In this document: positions 41,707-50,846 of the stretch, in pieces
How the letters are laid out: each line of letters starts with the position of its first letter
Numbering within the stretch: position 1 is the first letter of the stretch
Origin: Nitrosopumilus sp.
GTDB taxonomy: Archaea > Thermoproteota > Nitrososphaeria > Nitrososphaerales > Nitrosopumilaceae
Direction: 5' to 3'
DNA: 64,000 nucleotides
NCBI RefSeq assembly: GCF_025699125.1
Contig: NZ_JAILWC010000003.1
Coordinates: 186,001-250,000 of the forward strand
Notes under the pieces: generated by a model
Databases searched by the model: none
What the model was told of the DNA's origin: nothing
Seen by the model: the letters and a program-made list of their open reading frames with translations, nothing else
Translations under genes and position numbers: made by a program

Positions 41707-42630
41707 AGCAGAATCTACCATTAGTGCAATAAACAATACTGCCAAATATGGACTAGAAAATTTGAACAAAGTCCATGAAGCTTTCTCCATAGGCTTTACA
41801 ATTACCCATATTGACAAAGCAATCATTAATGCGCCTGATACAATCGCAGTCCATAGATATACACTACCTACCATTGAATCTCCATTTTCGGTAGTAATGA
41901 AAAATGGCGCAATTGAAAATAATACCATGACCACAGTTGATCCTGCAATTGCTCTTGCAGATGTTTTTTCTGATTGAACTGCAGTTAGCATCGGGACATT
42001 TACTTTGTTATAATCATCCTTGAAATGTAATGTCAAAGCCCATATGTGCATTGGAATCCAAATAAACACTAATCCTGCCATTGCTAAACCCATCGTCCAT
42101 AAATCTGACATACTTACAGCTACCCAACCAATCATTGGAGGTGAACCTCCACACAAACCTCCTAAAATTATATTGGTTCTTGAATTTCGTTTTAGTACAT
42201 AAGAGTAAACTAGAATATTATTTACTAATCCAAACGCAATGAATGCAGTTGCCCATGCACCTTGTTCTAAAGTAGTAGTAAAAGAAATTCCGAATGCTAA
42301 AACTAATGATATGCCTGCTAATACTAATCCAAAATTTCTTGCTTTTTCAGCAGGATAGATCCTTTTTGATGGAAGTGGCCTACCCTTTGTTCTTTCCATA
42401 ATAGCATCAATATCCCTATCATGATAATTTGTTAAAGTATTAGCAGCGGCCGAGCCTGCTGCAACTGAAAACAACATTAGTAACCAAGTTGCAGGAGAAA
42501 TTTCAATATCATAAATATTAGATGCTGTTAATGCTGCACCAAATGCAGTAAAGACAAGTAAATACCAGATCTTTGGCTTTGTTAATTCATAATATACTGC
42601 AACTCTTGATTCAGATTTTTGCTTTTGCAA
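41701..42630 (-). CDS. ctaB: Protoheme IX farnesyltransferase (heme O synthase)
   Basis: A 309-residue membrane prenyltransferase converting protoheme to heme O for terminal oxidase. Seven to nine membrane segments are present, with the diphosphate-binding motif NYHDRDIDAIMERTKGRPLP and the second acidic loop FKDDYNKVNVPML. Starts with TTG 42630 (MQKQKSESRVAVYYELTKPK). The Lrp-family gene precedes it by 2 bases on the same strand, so they are cotranscribed. This links aerobic respiration with a possible amino-acid- or metabolite-sensing regulator. Confidence 0.93.
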   Translation of the reverse strand: MQKQKSESRVAVYYELTKPKIWYLLVFTAFGAALTASNIYDIEISPATWLLMLFSVAAGSAAANTLTNYHDRDIDAIMERTKGRPLPSKRIYPAEKARNFGLVLAGISLVLAFGISFTTTLEQGAWATAFIAFGLVNNILVYSYVLKRNSRTNIILGGLCGGSPPMIGWVAVSMSDLWTMGLAMAGLVFIWIPMHIWALTLHFKDDYNKVNVPMLTAVQSEKTSARAIAGSTVVMVLFSIAPFFITTENGDSMVGSVYLWTAIVSGALMIALSIWVIVKPMEKASWTLFKFSSPYLAVLFIALMVDSAL

Positions 42631-42632
42631 TA

Positions 42633-43100
42633 CTAGTCACTACCCTTTGATGGCATATATGGCATTGCTTTCATTCGTGATTTCATCTCAATAAATGATT
42701 CTGAAGACTGTATTCCTTCAATTCTACCAATTCGCTCTGAGATCATTTTATGCATCTGATCTAATGATTTTGAATACATAGTTACTAAAATGTCAAATCT
42801 TCCTGTAACTTCAGCTACTTCTCTTACTCCATCTATTTTGAATAATTCTTCTATAATGTGATCGCGATTTTTTGTATCCATATTAATCCCAGTTAATGCT
42901 TTTACATTATATCCAAGTTCAGCATCATTTACATCAATAGTAAAACGTTCAATCAATTTTCTTTTAACTAATCTTTTGATTCGTGAATATACAACTGATG
43001 AATTTACATTGATTTTCTTTGATAATCTCGGAACTGAAATCGATGCATCATTAGATAATTCTGATAAAATTTGTAAATCTAAATCATCTACTTTTGCCGT
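42633..43100 (-). CDS. Lrp/AsnC family regulator with an apparent ACG start codon
   Basis: The gene reads MAKVDDLDLQILSELSNDAS, then SVPRLSKKINVNSSVVYSRI: a typical Lrp/AsnC winged helix followed by a RAM ligand-binding domain (EVAEVTGRFDILVTMYSKSL). The first canonical start (TTG 42956) would delete the whole DNA-binding domain. Upstream, no ATG, GTG or TTG exists before an in-frame stop. ACG 43100 sits 6 bases after AGGTG and exactly where homology begins, so it is the likely start. It probably regulates the adjacent ctaB and/or itself. Confidence 0.8.
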   Translation of the reverse strand, partial: TAKVDDLDLQILSELSNDASISVPRLSKKINVNSSVVYSRIKRLVKRKLIERFTIDVNDAELGYNVKALTGINMDTKNRDHIIEELFKIDGVREVAEVTGRFDILVTMYSKSLDQMHKMISERIGRIEGIQSSESFIEMKSRMKAMPYMPSKGSD

Positions 43101-43106
43101 TTAAAA

Positions 43107-43111
43107 CACCT
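43107..43111 (-). promoter_or_regulatory. Shine-Dalgarno AGGTG before the ACG start
   Basis: AGGTG on the minus strand is separated by 6 bases (TTTTAA) from ACG 43100. A BoxA CTTTATAAG at 43134-43142 predicts transcription start near 43112, leaving a short leader that contains this site. It supports ACG initiation. Confidence 0.65.
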
Positions 43112-43133
43112 GAGTCGATCTAGATTTCTGGTT

Positions 43134-43142
43134 CTTATAAAG
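43134..43142 (-). promoter_or_regulatory. BoxA of the Lrp-ctaB operon
   Basis: CTTTATAAG on the minus strand, centred 38 bases before the ACG start. Transcription would then begin about 12 bases upstream of it, so this transcript is not leaderless. Confidence 0.55.
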
Positions 43143-43171
43143 TTATTATTGAAAAAATTACAAAAAATTAT

Positions 43172-44248
43172 CTAAATCTTGCCTTTTTTGTATAACATTT
43201 CTGCAAGTAACACTGCACCTTTTGCTGAACCCATTTTTTTATTATGTGAGAAGAGCATGTATTTGAGACCGTTATCAAATAACTCTTCTTTCTCAACTCT
43301 TCCTATTGTGGTTGTCATTCCATCACCAACAGTTCTCTCCATTCTAGGTTGAGGTCTTGTAGGATCTTCATGAAATGCATAGTAATCTTTTGGAGCAGAA
43401 GGCAATCCTATAACTGAAATATCTTTGTTGCATTGATTGTAAGTCTCTTTTGCTCTTGCAGGATCAATCTCCTTTGTCGTTTCAACAAACACAGATTCTG
43501 TGTGTCCATCTATTACAGGAACCCTAGTACAAGTACAGCTAATTCTAATGTCTGCTTCTTCAATTTTTCCGTCTTTTAGTTTACCTAAAATTTTTCTGGT
43601 TTCTTGTCTTACCTTTCCTTCTTCTTTCGGAATGTATGGAATTATGTTATCTGTTATTCCCATAGCCGACACACCTGATTTTCCACCACCTGAAATGGCC
43701 TGCATTGAAGTCATCATGACTTTTTTTGCACCATATTTTTCAAGTAATGGTTTTAATGTAATTGCTAAACCTGTGGTTGTACAGTTTGGAAGAGGTGCTA
43801 CCCAACCTTTCCAATTTCTATTCTTTTTTTGAATATCAAGTAATTCTGTCTGCTCATCATTAATTCCTGGAATTAGAATAGGTACATCGTTTTCGTATCT
43901 ATAAGCTGAACTAGTTGAGATAACAGGTAAATCAACTGCCATTTTAGTCTCAATGTCTCTTGCAGCTTCAGATTCAACAGCAGAAAATACCAAATCTAAT
44001 TGTGATACATCTAATTCATCAATTGATTTTACTGTCATTTCTTTGATGTATTCTGGGATTTCTCCACCTACATCCCATGCAACAATTCCACTTGAATCCT
44101 TTATTGCATCTAGGTATTTCTTGCCTGCAGAACGTTCAGACGCTGCAATTTGAGTTACTTCAAACCATGGATGATTATTTAATGACTGAACAAATTCCTG
44201 ACCAACAGAACCTGTAACTCCAATAATTGCAACCCTTTTTTTAGCCAT
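43172..44248 (-). CDS. asd: Aspartate-semialdehyde dehydrogenase (archaeal type)
   Basis: A 358-residue enzyme reducing aspartyl phosphate to the semialdehyde for lysine, threonine and methionine synthesis. Motifs: RVAIIGVTGSVGQEFV (cofactor), APLPNCTTTGLA with the catalytic Cys, MQAISGGGKSGVSAM, and RISCTCTRVPVIDGHTE with the catalytic His. Malonyl-CoA reductase of Metallosphaera belongs to this fold, so a CoA-reductase role is a weaker alternative. It is divergent from the cobalamin operon, with 83 bases between starts. Confidence 0.88.
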   Translation of the reverse strand: MAKKRVAIIGVTGSVGQEFVQSLNNHPWFEVTQIAASERSAGKKYLDAIKDSSGIVAWDVGGEIPEYIKEMTVKSIDELDVSQLDLVFSAVESEAARDIETKMAVDLPVISTSSAYRYENDVPILIPGINDEQTELLDIQKKNRNWKGWVAPLPNCTTTGLAITLKPLLEKYGAKKVMMTSMQAISGGGKSGVSAMGITDNIIPYIPKEEGKVRQETRKILGKLKDGKIEEADIRISCTCTRVPVIDGHTESVFVETTKEIDPARAKETYNQCNKDISVIGLPSAPKDYYAFHEDPTRPQPRMERTVGDGMTTTIGRVEKEELFDNGLKYMLFSHNKKMGSAKGAVLLAEMLYKKGKI

Positions 44249-44331
44249 AATTTACTAATTGATGTCTTTCAATTAATAATCGTTTTCTGAATCACCAAAA
44301 CATACTAAATCAGCAACTATTATTTGGAACT

Positions 44332-45411
44332 GTGAAAATAAGAACAAAATCTTCCATAATTAGACATATTCCAGTAATTCATGGAGGAAGGGACCCTTTG
44401 AAAAATTCCAATCCTCAAATATTGGATTTTAGTTCCAACATTAATCCACTTGGAATCCCTCCATCCGTAAAAAAATTCCTTAAAAAAAATCTTGACACTA
44501 TTCAAAATTATCCTGATTTAGGCTCATCTGAACTAATTTTAAGTATAAAAAAATACACGCAATTAGATAAATCAAATATTCTTGTTGGAAATGGTGCAAT
44601 TGAACTAATCTATAATTTCTGTTTTGCCTTTCTGTCTGGAAAAAAAGTATTGATTCCTATTCCTACTTTTCAAGAATATGAAACTGCAGCAAAACTCAAC
44701 AACAGTAAAATTTCATTTTTTAAAACATTAGATTTGTCTGAAAATATTAATTCATTTATTTCAAAAATTCCAAGAAATGGTTGCATCTTTATTTGTAATC
44801 CTAATAATCCTACAGGAAAACTTTTGCCAAAAAAACAAATGCTAAAAATAATTCAAAAAGCACAAAAATATTCTTCTTTAGTATTTGTTGATGAATGCTT
44901 TATTGAACTAGTTCCTGAATCCAACGAATCAGTAATATCATATATAAAAAAATACGATAATCTATTTGTTTTACGTTCTTTGACTAAATCTTTTGGATTT
45001 CCTGGATTGAGAATAGGTTATGCAGCAGCATCAAAGCAAATGGTTGAAATTTTGCAGAAAATAAAAATCCCGTGGAGTGTAAATTCCCTAGCACAACATG
45101 CAGCAAAAATTTCTCTTAAAAACAAATCCCATCTCACAAAATCAAAATTAGTTATTAAAAAGGAATCAAACTATCTAAAAAATAAAATCAATAAATTTTA
45201 TGGATTTGAATGTTGTGATTCTTCAACAAATTTTATTTTGATAAAAACAATTCATGATTCAACAGAATTACAAAAAAAATTACTCAAACATAAAATCCTT
45301 ATTCGAGACTGTAAAAATTTTCGAGGATTAAACAATCATTATTTTCGTATTGCTGTGAAATCTCATAAGGATAACATAAAACTAGTAAAAGCATTGGAGA
45401 ATTTCACATGA
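44332..45411 (+). CDS. cobD: L-threonine-O-3-phosphate decarboxylase-like aminotransferase-fold enzyme
   Basis: A 359-residue PLP enzyme (aspartate-aminotransferase fold). CobD makes the aminopropanol phosphate linker of cobalamin. The N-terminal IPVIHGGRDPLK ... LDFSSNINPLGIP is the hallmark that separates CobD/CobC from histidinol-phosphate aminotransferases. PLP Lys lies in SLTKSFGFPGLRIGYA; phosphate-binding elements GNGAIELIYN and NPNNPTG are present. Starts with GTG 44332. Position at the head of the cobalamin operon, overlapping cbiP by 4 bases, confirms the choice. Confidence 0.88.
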   Translation: MKIRTKSSIIRHIPVIHGGRDPLKNSNPQILDFSSNINPLGIPPSVKKFLKKNLDTIQNYPDLGSSELILSIKKYTQLDKSNILVGNGAIELIYNFCFAFLSGKKVLIPIPTFQEYETAAKLNNSKISFFKTLDLSENINSFISKIPRNGCIFICNPNNPTGKLLPKKQMLKIIQKAQKYSSLVFVDECFIELVPESNESVISYIKKYDNLFVLRSLTKSFGFPGLRIGYAAASKQMVEILQKIKIPWSVNSLAQHAAKISLKNKSHLTKSKLVIKKESNYLKNKINKFYGFECCDSSTNFILIKTIHDSTELQKKLLKHKILIRDCKNFRGLNNHYFRIAVKSHKDNIKLVKALENFT

Positions 45412-46247
45412 AATCATTAATGATTCAGGGAACATCTTCTGGTGCTGGAAAAACAACTCTGGTTGCAGCTCTTTGCAGAATTTTTTCAGATAAAGGATAC
45501 AGTGTTGCTCCATTCAAATCCCAAAATATGTCAAATTTTGGATATATTACGCCTACATTTGAGATTTCCAGAGCACAAGCTATTCAAGCAATTGGTGCTC
45601 GTTGTAAAATCACTCCTGACTTAAATCCTATATTACTCAAGCCAATAGGAAATTACAATAGCATTGTATATCTAAATGGAAAGCGCTACAAAAAAATGCA
45701 TGCAAAAGATTACTATGAAAAATTTGTAAACACCAAAGGATTCAACATTGCATCTAGATCTTTAAAAATATTGCAAAAAAATTTTGATTTAGTAATTTTA
45801 GAAGGTGCAGGATCGCCTGCTGAAATCAATTTACAAAAATTTGATATTGCAAACATGAGAATTGCGGAAAAAGCAAAAGCTTCAGTATTACTTGTTTCTG
45901 ATATTGACAAGGGCGGTTCCTTTGCAAGTATTGTAGGAACTATGGCTCTAATTGAAAAAAAATATCAACAACTTGTCAAAGGTTTCATATTTAACAAATT
46001 TCGAGGGGATATTGATGTGTTAAAACCAGGATTTCAAAAACTCAGAAAATTTACAACTGTTCCCGTTGTTGGTACTGTCCCACTAATATCGATAGATTTA
46101 CCTGAAGAGGATTCTCTTCATGTAAAACCTAAAGATATCACATGGAATAAGAAAAATCTTTTAAAAATTGATAATGAACTAAATCGATTAGCAAAAACTG
46201 TAAAATCAAATATTGATATCAAATCAATTGAGAGAATGCTAAAATGA
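45408..46247 (+). CDS. cbiP: Cobyric acid synthase, N-terminal synthetase half only
   Basis: A 279-residue protein matching the dethiobiotin-synthetase-like ATP-binding half of CbiP/CobQ: P-loop MIQGTSSGAGKTTLVAAL, PFKSQNMSNFG, EISRAQAIQA, LVILEGAGSPAEINL and VSDIDKGGSFAS. The family is normally about 480-510 residues, with a C-terminal glutamine amidotransferase domain; here the gene stops after LPEEDSL and a short helix. It still overlaps both neighbours by 4 bases, so this looks like an organised gene, not a decayed end. It may use free ammonia or a separate amidotransferase (inference). Confidence 0.85.
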   Translation: MKSLMIQGTSSGAGKTTLVAALCRIFSDKGYSVAPFKSQNMSNFGYITPTFEISRAQAIQAIGARCKITPDLNPILLKPIGNYNSIVYLNGKRYKKMHAKDYYEKFVNTKGFNIASRSLKILQKNFDLVILEGAGSPAEINLQKFDIANMRIAEKAKASVLLVSDIDKGGSFASIVGTMALIEKKYQQLVKGFIFNKFRGDIDVLKPGFQKLRKFTTVPVVGTVPLISIDLPEEDSLHVKPKDITWNKKNLLKIDNELNRLAKTVKSNIDIKSIERMLK

Positions 46248-47212
46248 TTCTTGAATCTATTTTTATTGTTGGTATTGCAATTTTTATTGATTTAACATTA
46301 GGGGATCCAAAAAATAAATATCATCCTACTGTTTGGATGGGCCAATTAATTGCTACACTAACACCTATCGCAAAAAATAAAAATCCCACAATTGAAAAAA
46401 CTGGAGGAATTTTAATCATAATTATTACTAGTCTGATTGTTATTTCATTACTTTTAATTTTAAATGTTGGAATATCTCTAATCTCTTTTGATTACATTTC
46501 AATTATAGTATCTGTAATTATTGGTGGATTATTACTAAAAACTACAATTGCTATTAGAGGAATGGAAAAGCATACCCATAAAGTTCTAGAATCCCTTGAT
46601 AATGATCTAGATAAGGCTAGAGCAAGTCTGTCTATGATAGTTAAGAGAAATACTAAGAATCTGGATAAAAATCACATAATTTCAGGCATGTTGGAGAGTA
46701 TTAGTGAAAATACTGTTGATGGAATAACCGGCCCTCTTTTCTATTTTTCAATTTTCGGTCTGCCTGGAGCATTTGTGTATAGAGTAATTAACACTGCAGA
46801 TTCAATGATTGGATACAAAACAGATCTATTCAAAAATGTAGGGTGGTTTGCTGCAACTTGTGACACCCTTTTGAACTATGTTCCATCTAGACTTACAGGC
46901 TTGACTATGATTATTTCAGCTGCTATCTTAAAAAATAATTGGAAGGAATCGTACAAAATCATGATTCGTGATGGTAAAAAAACTGAAAGTCCAAATGCTG
47001 GATATCCTATGGCTGCATTGGCAGGAGCACTTGAAACAAAATTTGAAAAGATAAATCACTACAAGTTAGGTGATGGTGAAATTACATTAACAAAAGAACA
47101 CGTGTACTCTGCAATAACAATGATGAAACTTACGTCAATTCTTTTCTTTGGAATAGTTACAATTCCAATAATTTCTGTTTTATCTCTAATCGGATGGTGG
47201 ATTAATGCTTAA
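46244..47212 (+). CDS. cbiB: Adenosylcobinamide-phosphate synthase
   Basis: A 322-residue membrane protein that attaches the aminopropanol arm to adenosylcobyric acid. CbiB signatures: DLTLGDPKNKYHPTVWMGQL, MLESISENTVDGITGPLFYF, YRVINTADSMIGYKTD, DTLLNYVPSRLTGL, and the end SPNAGYPMAALAGAL. About five membrane spans. Starts in the ATGA overlap with cbiP and overlaps cobS by 8 bases. Confidence 0.94.
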   Translation: MILESIFIVGIAIFIDLTLGDPKNKYHPTVWMGQLIATLTPIAKNKNPTIEKTGGILIIIITSLIVISLLLILNVGISLISFDYISIIVSVIIGGLLLKTTIAIRGMEKHTHKVLESLDNDLDKARASLSMIVKRNTKNLDKNHIISGMLESISENTVDGITGPLFYFSIFGLPGAFVYRVINTADSMIGYKTDLFKNVGWFAATCDTLLNYVPSRLTGLTMIISAAILKNNWKESYKIMIRDGKKTESPNAGYPMAALAGALETKFEKINHYKLGDGEITLTKEHVYSAITMMKLTSILFFGIVTIPIISVLSLIGWWINA

Positions 47213-47930
47213 AGAAATCGGTTCTGTTTTTTCATTTCTTACAATATTTCCATCTTCCAATACAACTCTAGAAAATATTGCAAAATACATGTATCTTTTT
47301 CCTATAGTTGGAGTTGCGATTGGATTTTTAGTTGGTTCTTTTGGATTTGGGTTATCTTTATTTTTAGATCCATTATTAGTTAGTTTGTTAGTTGTAGCTT
47401 TTATTGCAATCGTAACTGGAATTCATCATGCAGATGGTTTGGCTGATTTTGCTGATGGATTAATGGTCAAAGGTAGTAAAGATAAAAAGCTAAAAGCGAT
47501 GAAAGATCTTTCAACTGGTTCTGCAGGAATTGTTGGAATAGTGTTATATCTAATTGGATTGGTGATTACAGTTTCACTTACAAGTGGATTTGATTTGTTT
47601 AAAGCAATTTTGATTAGTGAAATTCTAGCAAAATTCTCAATGGTATTGTTGGCCAGTCTTGGAAATTCAGCCTCCTTAGGCTCAAATTCGCCTTTTGTAG
47701 ACGTGATGAAAGATAAGAAAAAACTCACTGCCGCATTCATAATCATGCTAATTCCTGTCATCGCTATTGGTGAAACAACTGGATTAGTAATGCTCGGCGT
47801 AACTGTAACTCTTACTATTTTTCTTTTAGCGCTATCCACTCGTAGTTTTGGTGGAATTACTGGTGACGTGCTTGGCGCTACAAATGAACTTACAAGATTA
47901 GCTTCATTGATGGTGTTTGTATCAATATGA
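47205..47930 (+). CDS. cobS: Adenosylcobinamide-GDP ribazoletransferase (cobalamin synthase)
   Basis: A 241-residue polytopic membrane enzyme joining the lower base ribazole to adenosylcobinamide-GDP. CobS signature GIHHADGLADFADGLMVKGS with its catalytic acidic residues, STGSAGIVGIVLYL, and the end GGITGDVLGATNELTRLASL. Overlaps cbiB by 8 bases and cobY by 4 bases, so translation is coupled through the operon. Confidence 0.94.
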   Translation: MLKEIGSVFSFLTIFPSSNTTLENIAKYMYLFPIVGVAIGFLVGSFGFGLSLFLDPLLVSLLVVAFIAIVTGIHHADGLADFADGLMVKGSKDKKLKAMKDLSTGSAGIVGIVLYLIGLVITVSLTSGFDLFKAILISEILAKFSMVLLASLGNSASLGSNSPFVDVMKDKKKLTAAFIIMLIPVIAIGETTGLVMLGVTVTLTIFLLALSTRSFGGITGDVLGATNELTRLASLMVFVSI

Positions 47931-48511
47931 TTGGAATTGTGATGGCTGGTGGTAAAGGTACTCGTATGAATTTAGATGACGAAAAATTATTGCTCAAATA
48001 CAAAAAACCAATCATACTTCACGTAATTGATTCGTTAAACAATTCCAATATTTTTTCAAAAATTCTAGCAATTACAAGTTCTAATTCTCCTAAAACAAAA
48101 AAACTACTTCAAAAAAATAATATTGAAATCTTTGACACTCCTGGAATTGGTTATGTTGAAGATCTAAATTTAGTACTAAAGGCCATAGATGATCAAGTTT
48201 TAGTTACTTCTGGTGATTTACCTTTATTGGATGAAGAAATAATCAAAAAAATTGTAAACCAATATGATTCTCAAAAAACATGGACTAGCATCCTTGTAAC
48301 TAAAAAATTCCTTTCTTCACTTGGACTTGAATCTGATTGTCCAGTAAATTTTTCTGATCAAGTATGCCATTATACTGGGATTTCATTAGTAAATTCAAAA
48401 AGAATTACATCGCTTGAAACTATAGATGAAAATTATATCATATTTGATGATAAGAGACTTGCATTTAATCTAAATTCTAAACAGGATTATGATTTACTCA
48501 GCACTACCTGA
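47927..48511 (+). CDS. cobY: Adenosylcobinamide-phosphate guanylyltransferase (archaeal CobY)
   Basis: A 194-residue nucleotidyltransferase that activates adenosylcobinamide phosphate with GTP; it replaces bacterial CobU in archaea. Nucleotidyltransferase motifs: IGIVMAGGKGTRM, EKLLLKYKKPIILHVID and LVTSGDLPLL. Last gene of the five-gene operon, which ends convergent with rps27e (18 bases of overlap). The archaeal CobY also places the organism firmly in the Archaea. Confidence 0.9.
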   Translation: MIGIVMAGGKGTRMNLDDEKLLLKYKKPIILHVIDSLNNSNIFSKILAITSSNSPKTKKLLQKNNIEIFDTPGIGYVEDLNLVLKAIDDQVLVTSGDLPLLDEEIIKKIVNQYDSQKTWTSILVTKKFLSSLGLESDCPVNFSDQVCHYTGISLVNSKRITSLETIDENYIIFDDKRLAFNLNSKQDYDLLSTT

Positions 48512-48691
48512 GACTTTGCCATTAATTTTGGCTTTAGAACCTGTTGCTTCTGCAATTGCATTTCCACAGGAATTGCATGCAACTTGTGTTGATGCATGAG
48601 AATAAACTACTTGTAATTCTCCACATTCATTACAGTTGACTTTTTGAAACTTACTTGCTGGTTTTGGAATCTCAATGTGATCTTTTTTCAT
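48494..48691 (-). CDS. rps27e: Ribosomal protein S27e
   Basis: A 65-residue zinc-binding small-subunit protein: CNECGELQVVYSHASTQVAC followed by NSCG gives the C4 ribbon. Translationally coupled to rpl44e through a 4-base overlap, the standard archaeal pair. The 3' end overlaps cobY on the opposite strand. Confidence 0.95.
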   Translation of the reverse strand: MKKDHIEIPKPASKFQKVNCNECGELQVVYSHASTQVACNSCGNAIAEATGSKAKINGKVSGSAE

Positions 48692-48969
48692 GCTGCCACC
48701 AACTCAAATTTCTTAATTCTAACTCCTACTTTATTGTATTTCTTTTTACAAACAGTACATGTCATAATAGGAGTAACTTTCTTTGTAACTTTGGCTGGTT
48801 TTGCTAATTTTGGGAATTTCTGTCCACCATATCCCTTTTTACGTTCTGCGTGTCGACGCTCACCTCTAGCTGAACCACGTCTTTTTCCAGCCTTGTAAAT
48901 GGAGACCTTTTGTTCAGTATGTGTTTTACACTTTGCACAATACTTTCTGATCACCTTAGGAATGTTCAT
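48688..48969 (-). CDS. rpl44e: Ribosomal protein L44e
   Basis: A 93-residue zinc-binding large-subunit protein near the E site. It has the N-terminal KVIRKYCAKCKTHTEQKV, a basic Gly/Arg middle (RRGSARGERRHAERKKGYGG) and a second cysteine pair (CTVCKKKY). The length is normal; start ATG 48969. Confidence 0.96.
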   Translation of the reverse strand: MNIPKVIRKYCAKCKTHTEQKVSIYKAGKRRGSARGERRHAERKKGYGGQKFPKLAKPAKVTKKVTPIMTCTVCKKKYNKVGVRIKKFELVAA

Positions 48970-49039
48970 ATCAAAAAAACCTCTTCAACCGTAATTTAAG
49001 CATTGAATCTATAATAGGCGCAAAATCCAATTATTATCT

Positions 49040-50803
49040 GTGACTTCGAGCCTGGCAACTTCGATCTCTTCATTGAATTCCGTAGCTATGGGTGACAAAA
49101 AAGCCGATCTTATTTTAAAAAATTGTAATTTACTATCAGTTTACACACGAGAAATTCTCCCAAAAATTCAGATTGCAATAATGCGTGATAGAATTGCATA
49201 TGTTGGTCCTGATGCTTCACATACTTTAGGTCCAAAAACAACTGTAATTGATGTAAAAGAAAAATATGTTTCTCCTGGTTTTGCAGATCCTCACTTGCAT
49301 ATTGATCAATTTGTGTTGCCTTCTGAATTTGTACAGAAGGCTCTTCTTTGCGGTGTTACTTCTTTATTTTCAGATCCAATCGATATTGTAAGCGTTGCAG
49401 GTTACAAAGGTTTTCAAGAATTTCTTAAACTTGGGGAAGATTTACCGATAAGAATTTTCCAAGTTGTACCTGGAGGTCTTCCTGTGGATGGAAAATTTAG
49501 TAACAGTGACTCTCTCACATTATCGCAAGAAAAATCTGCAATAAAACATCCACATGTTCTTGGTTTGGGAGAAGTTTTTTCTTGGACCAAAGTAACTCTT
49601 CGTGAACCAAAAACAATGAAATCTATTTCATCTATGTTGGAGCATGATTGTATAATTAATGGCCATACAGCTGGTGCAAGTGAAAAGAAACTTAATGCAT
49701 ATGTTTCCTCTGGTATTTTATCATGTCATGAACCAATCAATTTTGATCAAGTGTTAGAACGATTACGTCTTGGAATGTGGATAATGATTAGAGAAGGCTC
49801 GATAAGACGAGATTTGAAAGAAATTATTCCAAGCGTTTTATCTCATGGGACGTATCTTAATCGTTTGATGTTTTGCTCAGATGGTCTTGATCCTCTTGAT
49901 ATTATGAATTTCGGTCACATAGATCATTGTGTAAGAGAATCAATCAAACTTGGCCTCAAACCAATAGATGCAATCACTATGGCTTCAAAAAACAATTTTG
50001 ATTATTATAACATGGGAAAAGATCTTGGTGGAATAGCGCCTGGAAAATTAGCAGATATTCTAATCTTTGATGATCTAAAATCAATTAAACCGACCAAAGT
50101 CTTTGTAGGTGGAAAACTAGTTGTATCTAATGGAAAAATTGTCACATCTATTAAGAAAAAATCAATATCTCCATGGTTCAAAAAAACTGTAAAATTAAAA
50201 AAATTCTCAAAAAATGACTTTCTTATAAAATCAAAAAAGAAAGATGTACTTGCAAATACTATATTCATGCAAACTGAAATCATTACTAAAATCGGTTCAG
50301 CTAATCTTCATTCAAAGGATAATCAAATTTCTGCTTCTTTAGATTCTGATATATGGAAAGTTGCAGCATTTGATAGAATTCATGGTACAAATCAACATTC
50401 TATTGGATTTCTTGAAAATTTTGGAGCTGATATTGGTGCATTTGCATCTACGTGGAGTTTTCATGAAAATGATCTGATAGTAATTGGATCTGATGATTCT
50501 GATATGGCAATAGCTTCCAACCACCTTATACAGAATCAAGGTGGACTTGTTGTAGTAAAATCTGGTAAAATTCTTGCATCTTTGCCCTTACAATTTGCAG
50601 GAATTATTTCTACAGATTCTTTTGACAAAGTATCCAAAAATTTTGAAAATATCAATAATGTCATTGTTGATTCTGGATGTAAATTTTCCAGACCTCATCT
50701 GATTCCATTGTTTTTGCCTTTCTTGGCATTACCTTCTGTTAGAATTCTTTCAGGTGGAATTGTAGATGTGAAAAAACGGTGTTACATACAACCGATCAAC
50801 TAA
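49040..50803 (+). CDS. ade: Adenine deaminase
   Basis: A 587-residue amidohydrolase converting adenine to hypoxanthine for purine salvage. It has the HxH metal motif in ADPHLHIDQF, LGLGEVFSW (metal-bridging Glu), NGHTAGAS, FCSDGLDP, and the C-terminal Ade domain (RIHGTNQHSIGFLENFGADI). Starts with GTG 49040. The start region MTSSLATSISSLNSVAMG is poorly conserved-looking, and ATG 49088 is an alternative start. Possible functional partners in the window are guaA and guaB. Confidence 0.88.
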   Translation: MTSSLATSISSLNSVAMGDKKADLILKNCNLLSVYTREILPKIQIAIMRDRIAYVGPDASHTLGPKTTVIDVKEKYVSPGFADPHLHIDQFVLPSEFVQKALLCGVTSLFSDPIDIVSVAGYKGFQEFLKLGEDLPIRIFQVVPGGLPVDGKFSNSDSLTLSQEKSAIKHPHVLGLGEVFSWTKVTLREPKTMKSISSMLEHDCIINGHTAGASEKKLNAYVSSGILSCHEPINFDQVLERLRLGMWIMIREGSIRRDLKEIIPSVLSHGTYLNRLMFCSDGLDPLDIMNFGHIDHCVRESIKLGLKPIDAITMASKNNFDYYNMGKDLGGIAPGKLADILIFDDLKSIKPTKVFVGGKLVVSNGKIVTSIKKKSISPWFKKTVKLKKFSKNDFLIKSKKKDVLANTIFMQTEIITKIGSANLHSKDNQISASLDSDIWKVAAFDRIHGTNQHSIGFLENFGADIGAFASTWSFHENDLIVIGSDDSDMAIASNHLIQNQGGLVVVKSGKILASLPLQFAGIISTDSFDKVSKNFENINNVIVDSGCKFSRPHLIPLFLPFLALPSVRILSGGIVDVKKRCYIQPIN

Positions 50804-50846
50804 GTAATGTTAAAAAGGGGGATTCGGGGACTGAAGCTGAAACTAA

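Noticed and set aside
42020..42202. Opposite-strand ORF inside ctaB and many similar frames throughout the window
   Set aside because: These are shadows of real genes on the other strand, with unlikely amino-acid composition and no promoters.
43172..44248. Malonyl-CoA or succinyl-CoA reductase
   Set aside because: Residues match archaeal aspartate-semialdehyde dehydrogenase, and nothing in the neighbourhood points to the carbon cycle; kept only as a minor alternative.
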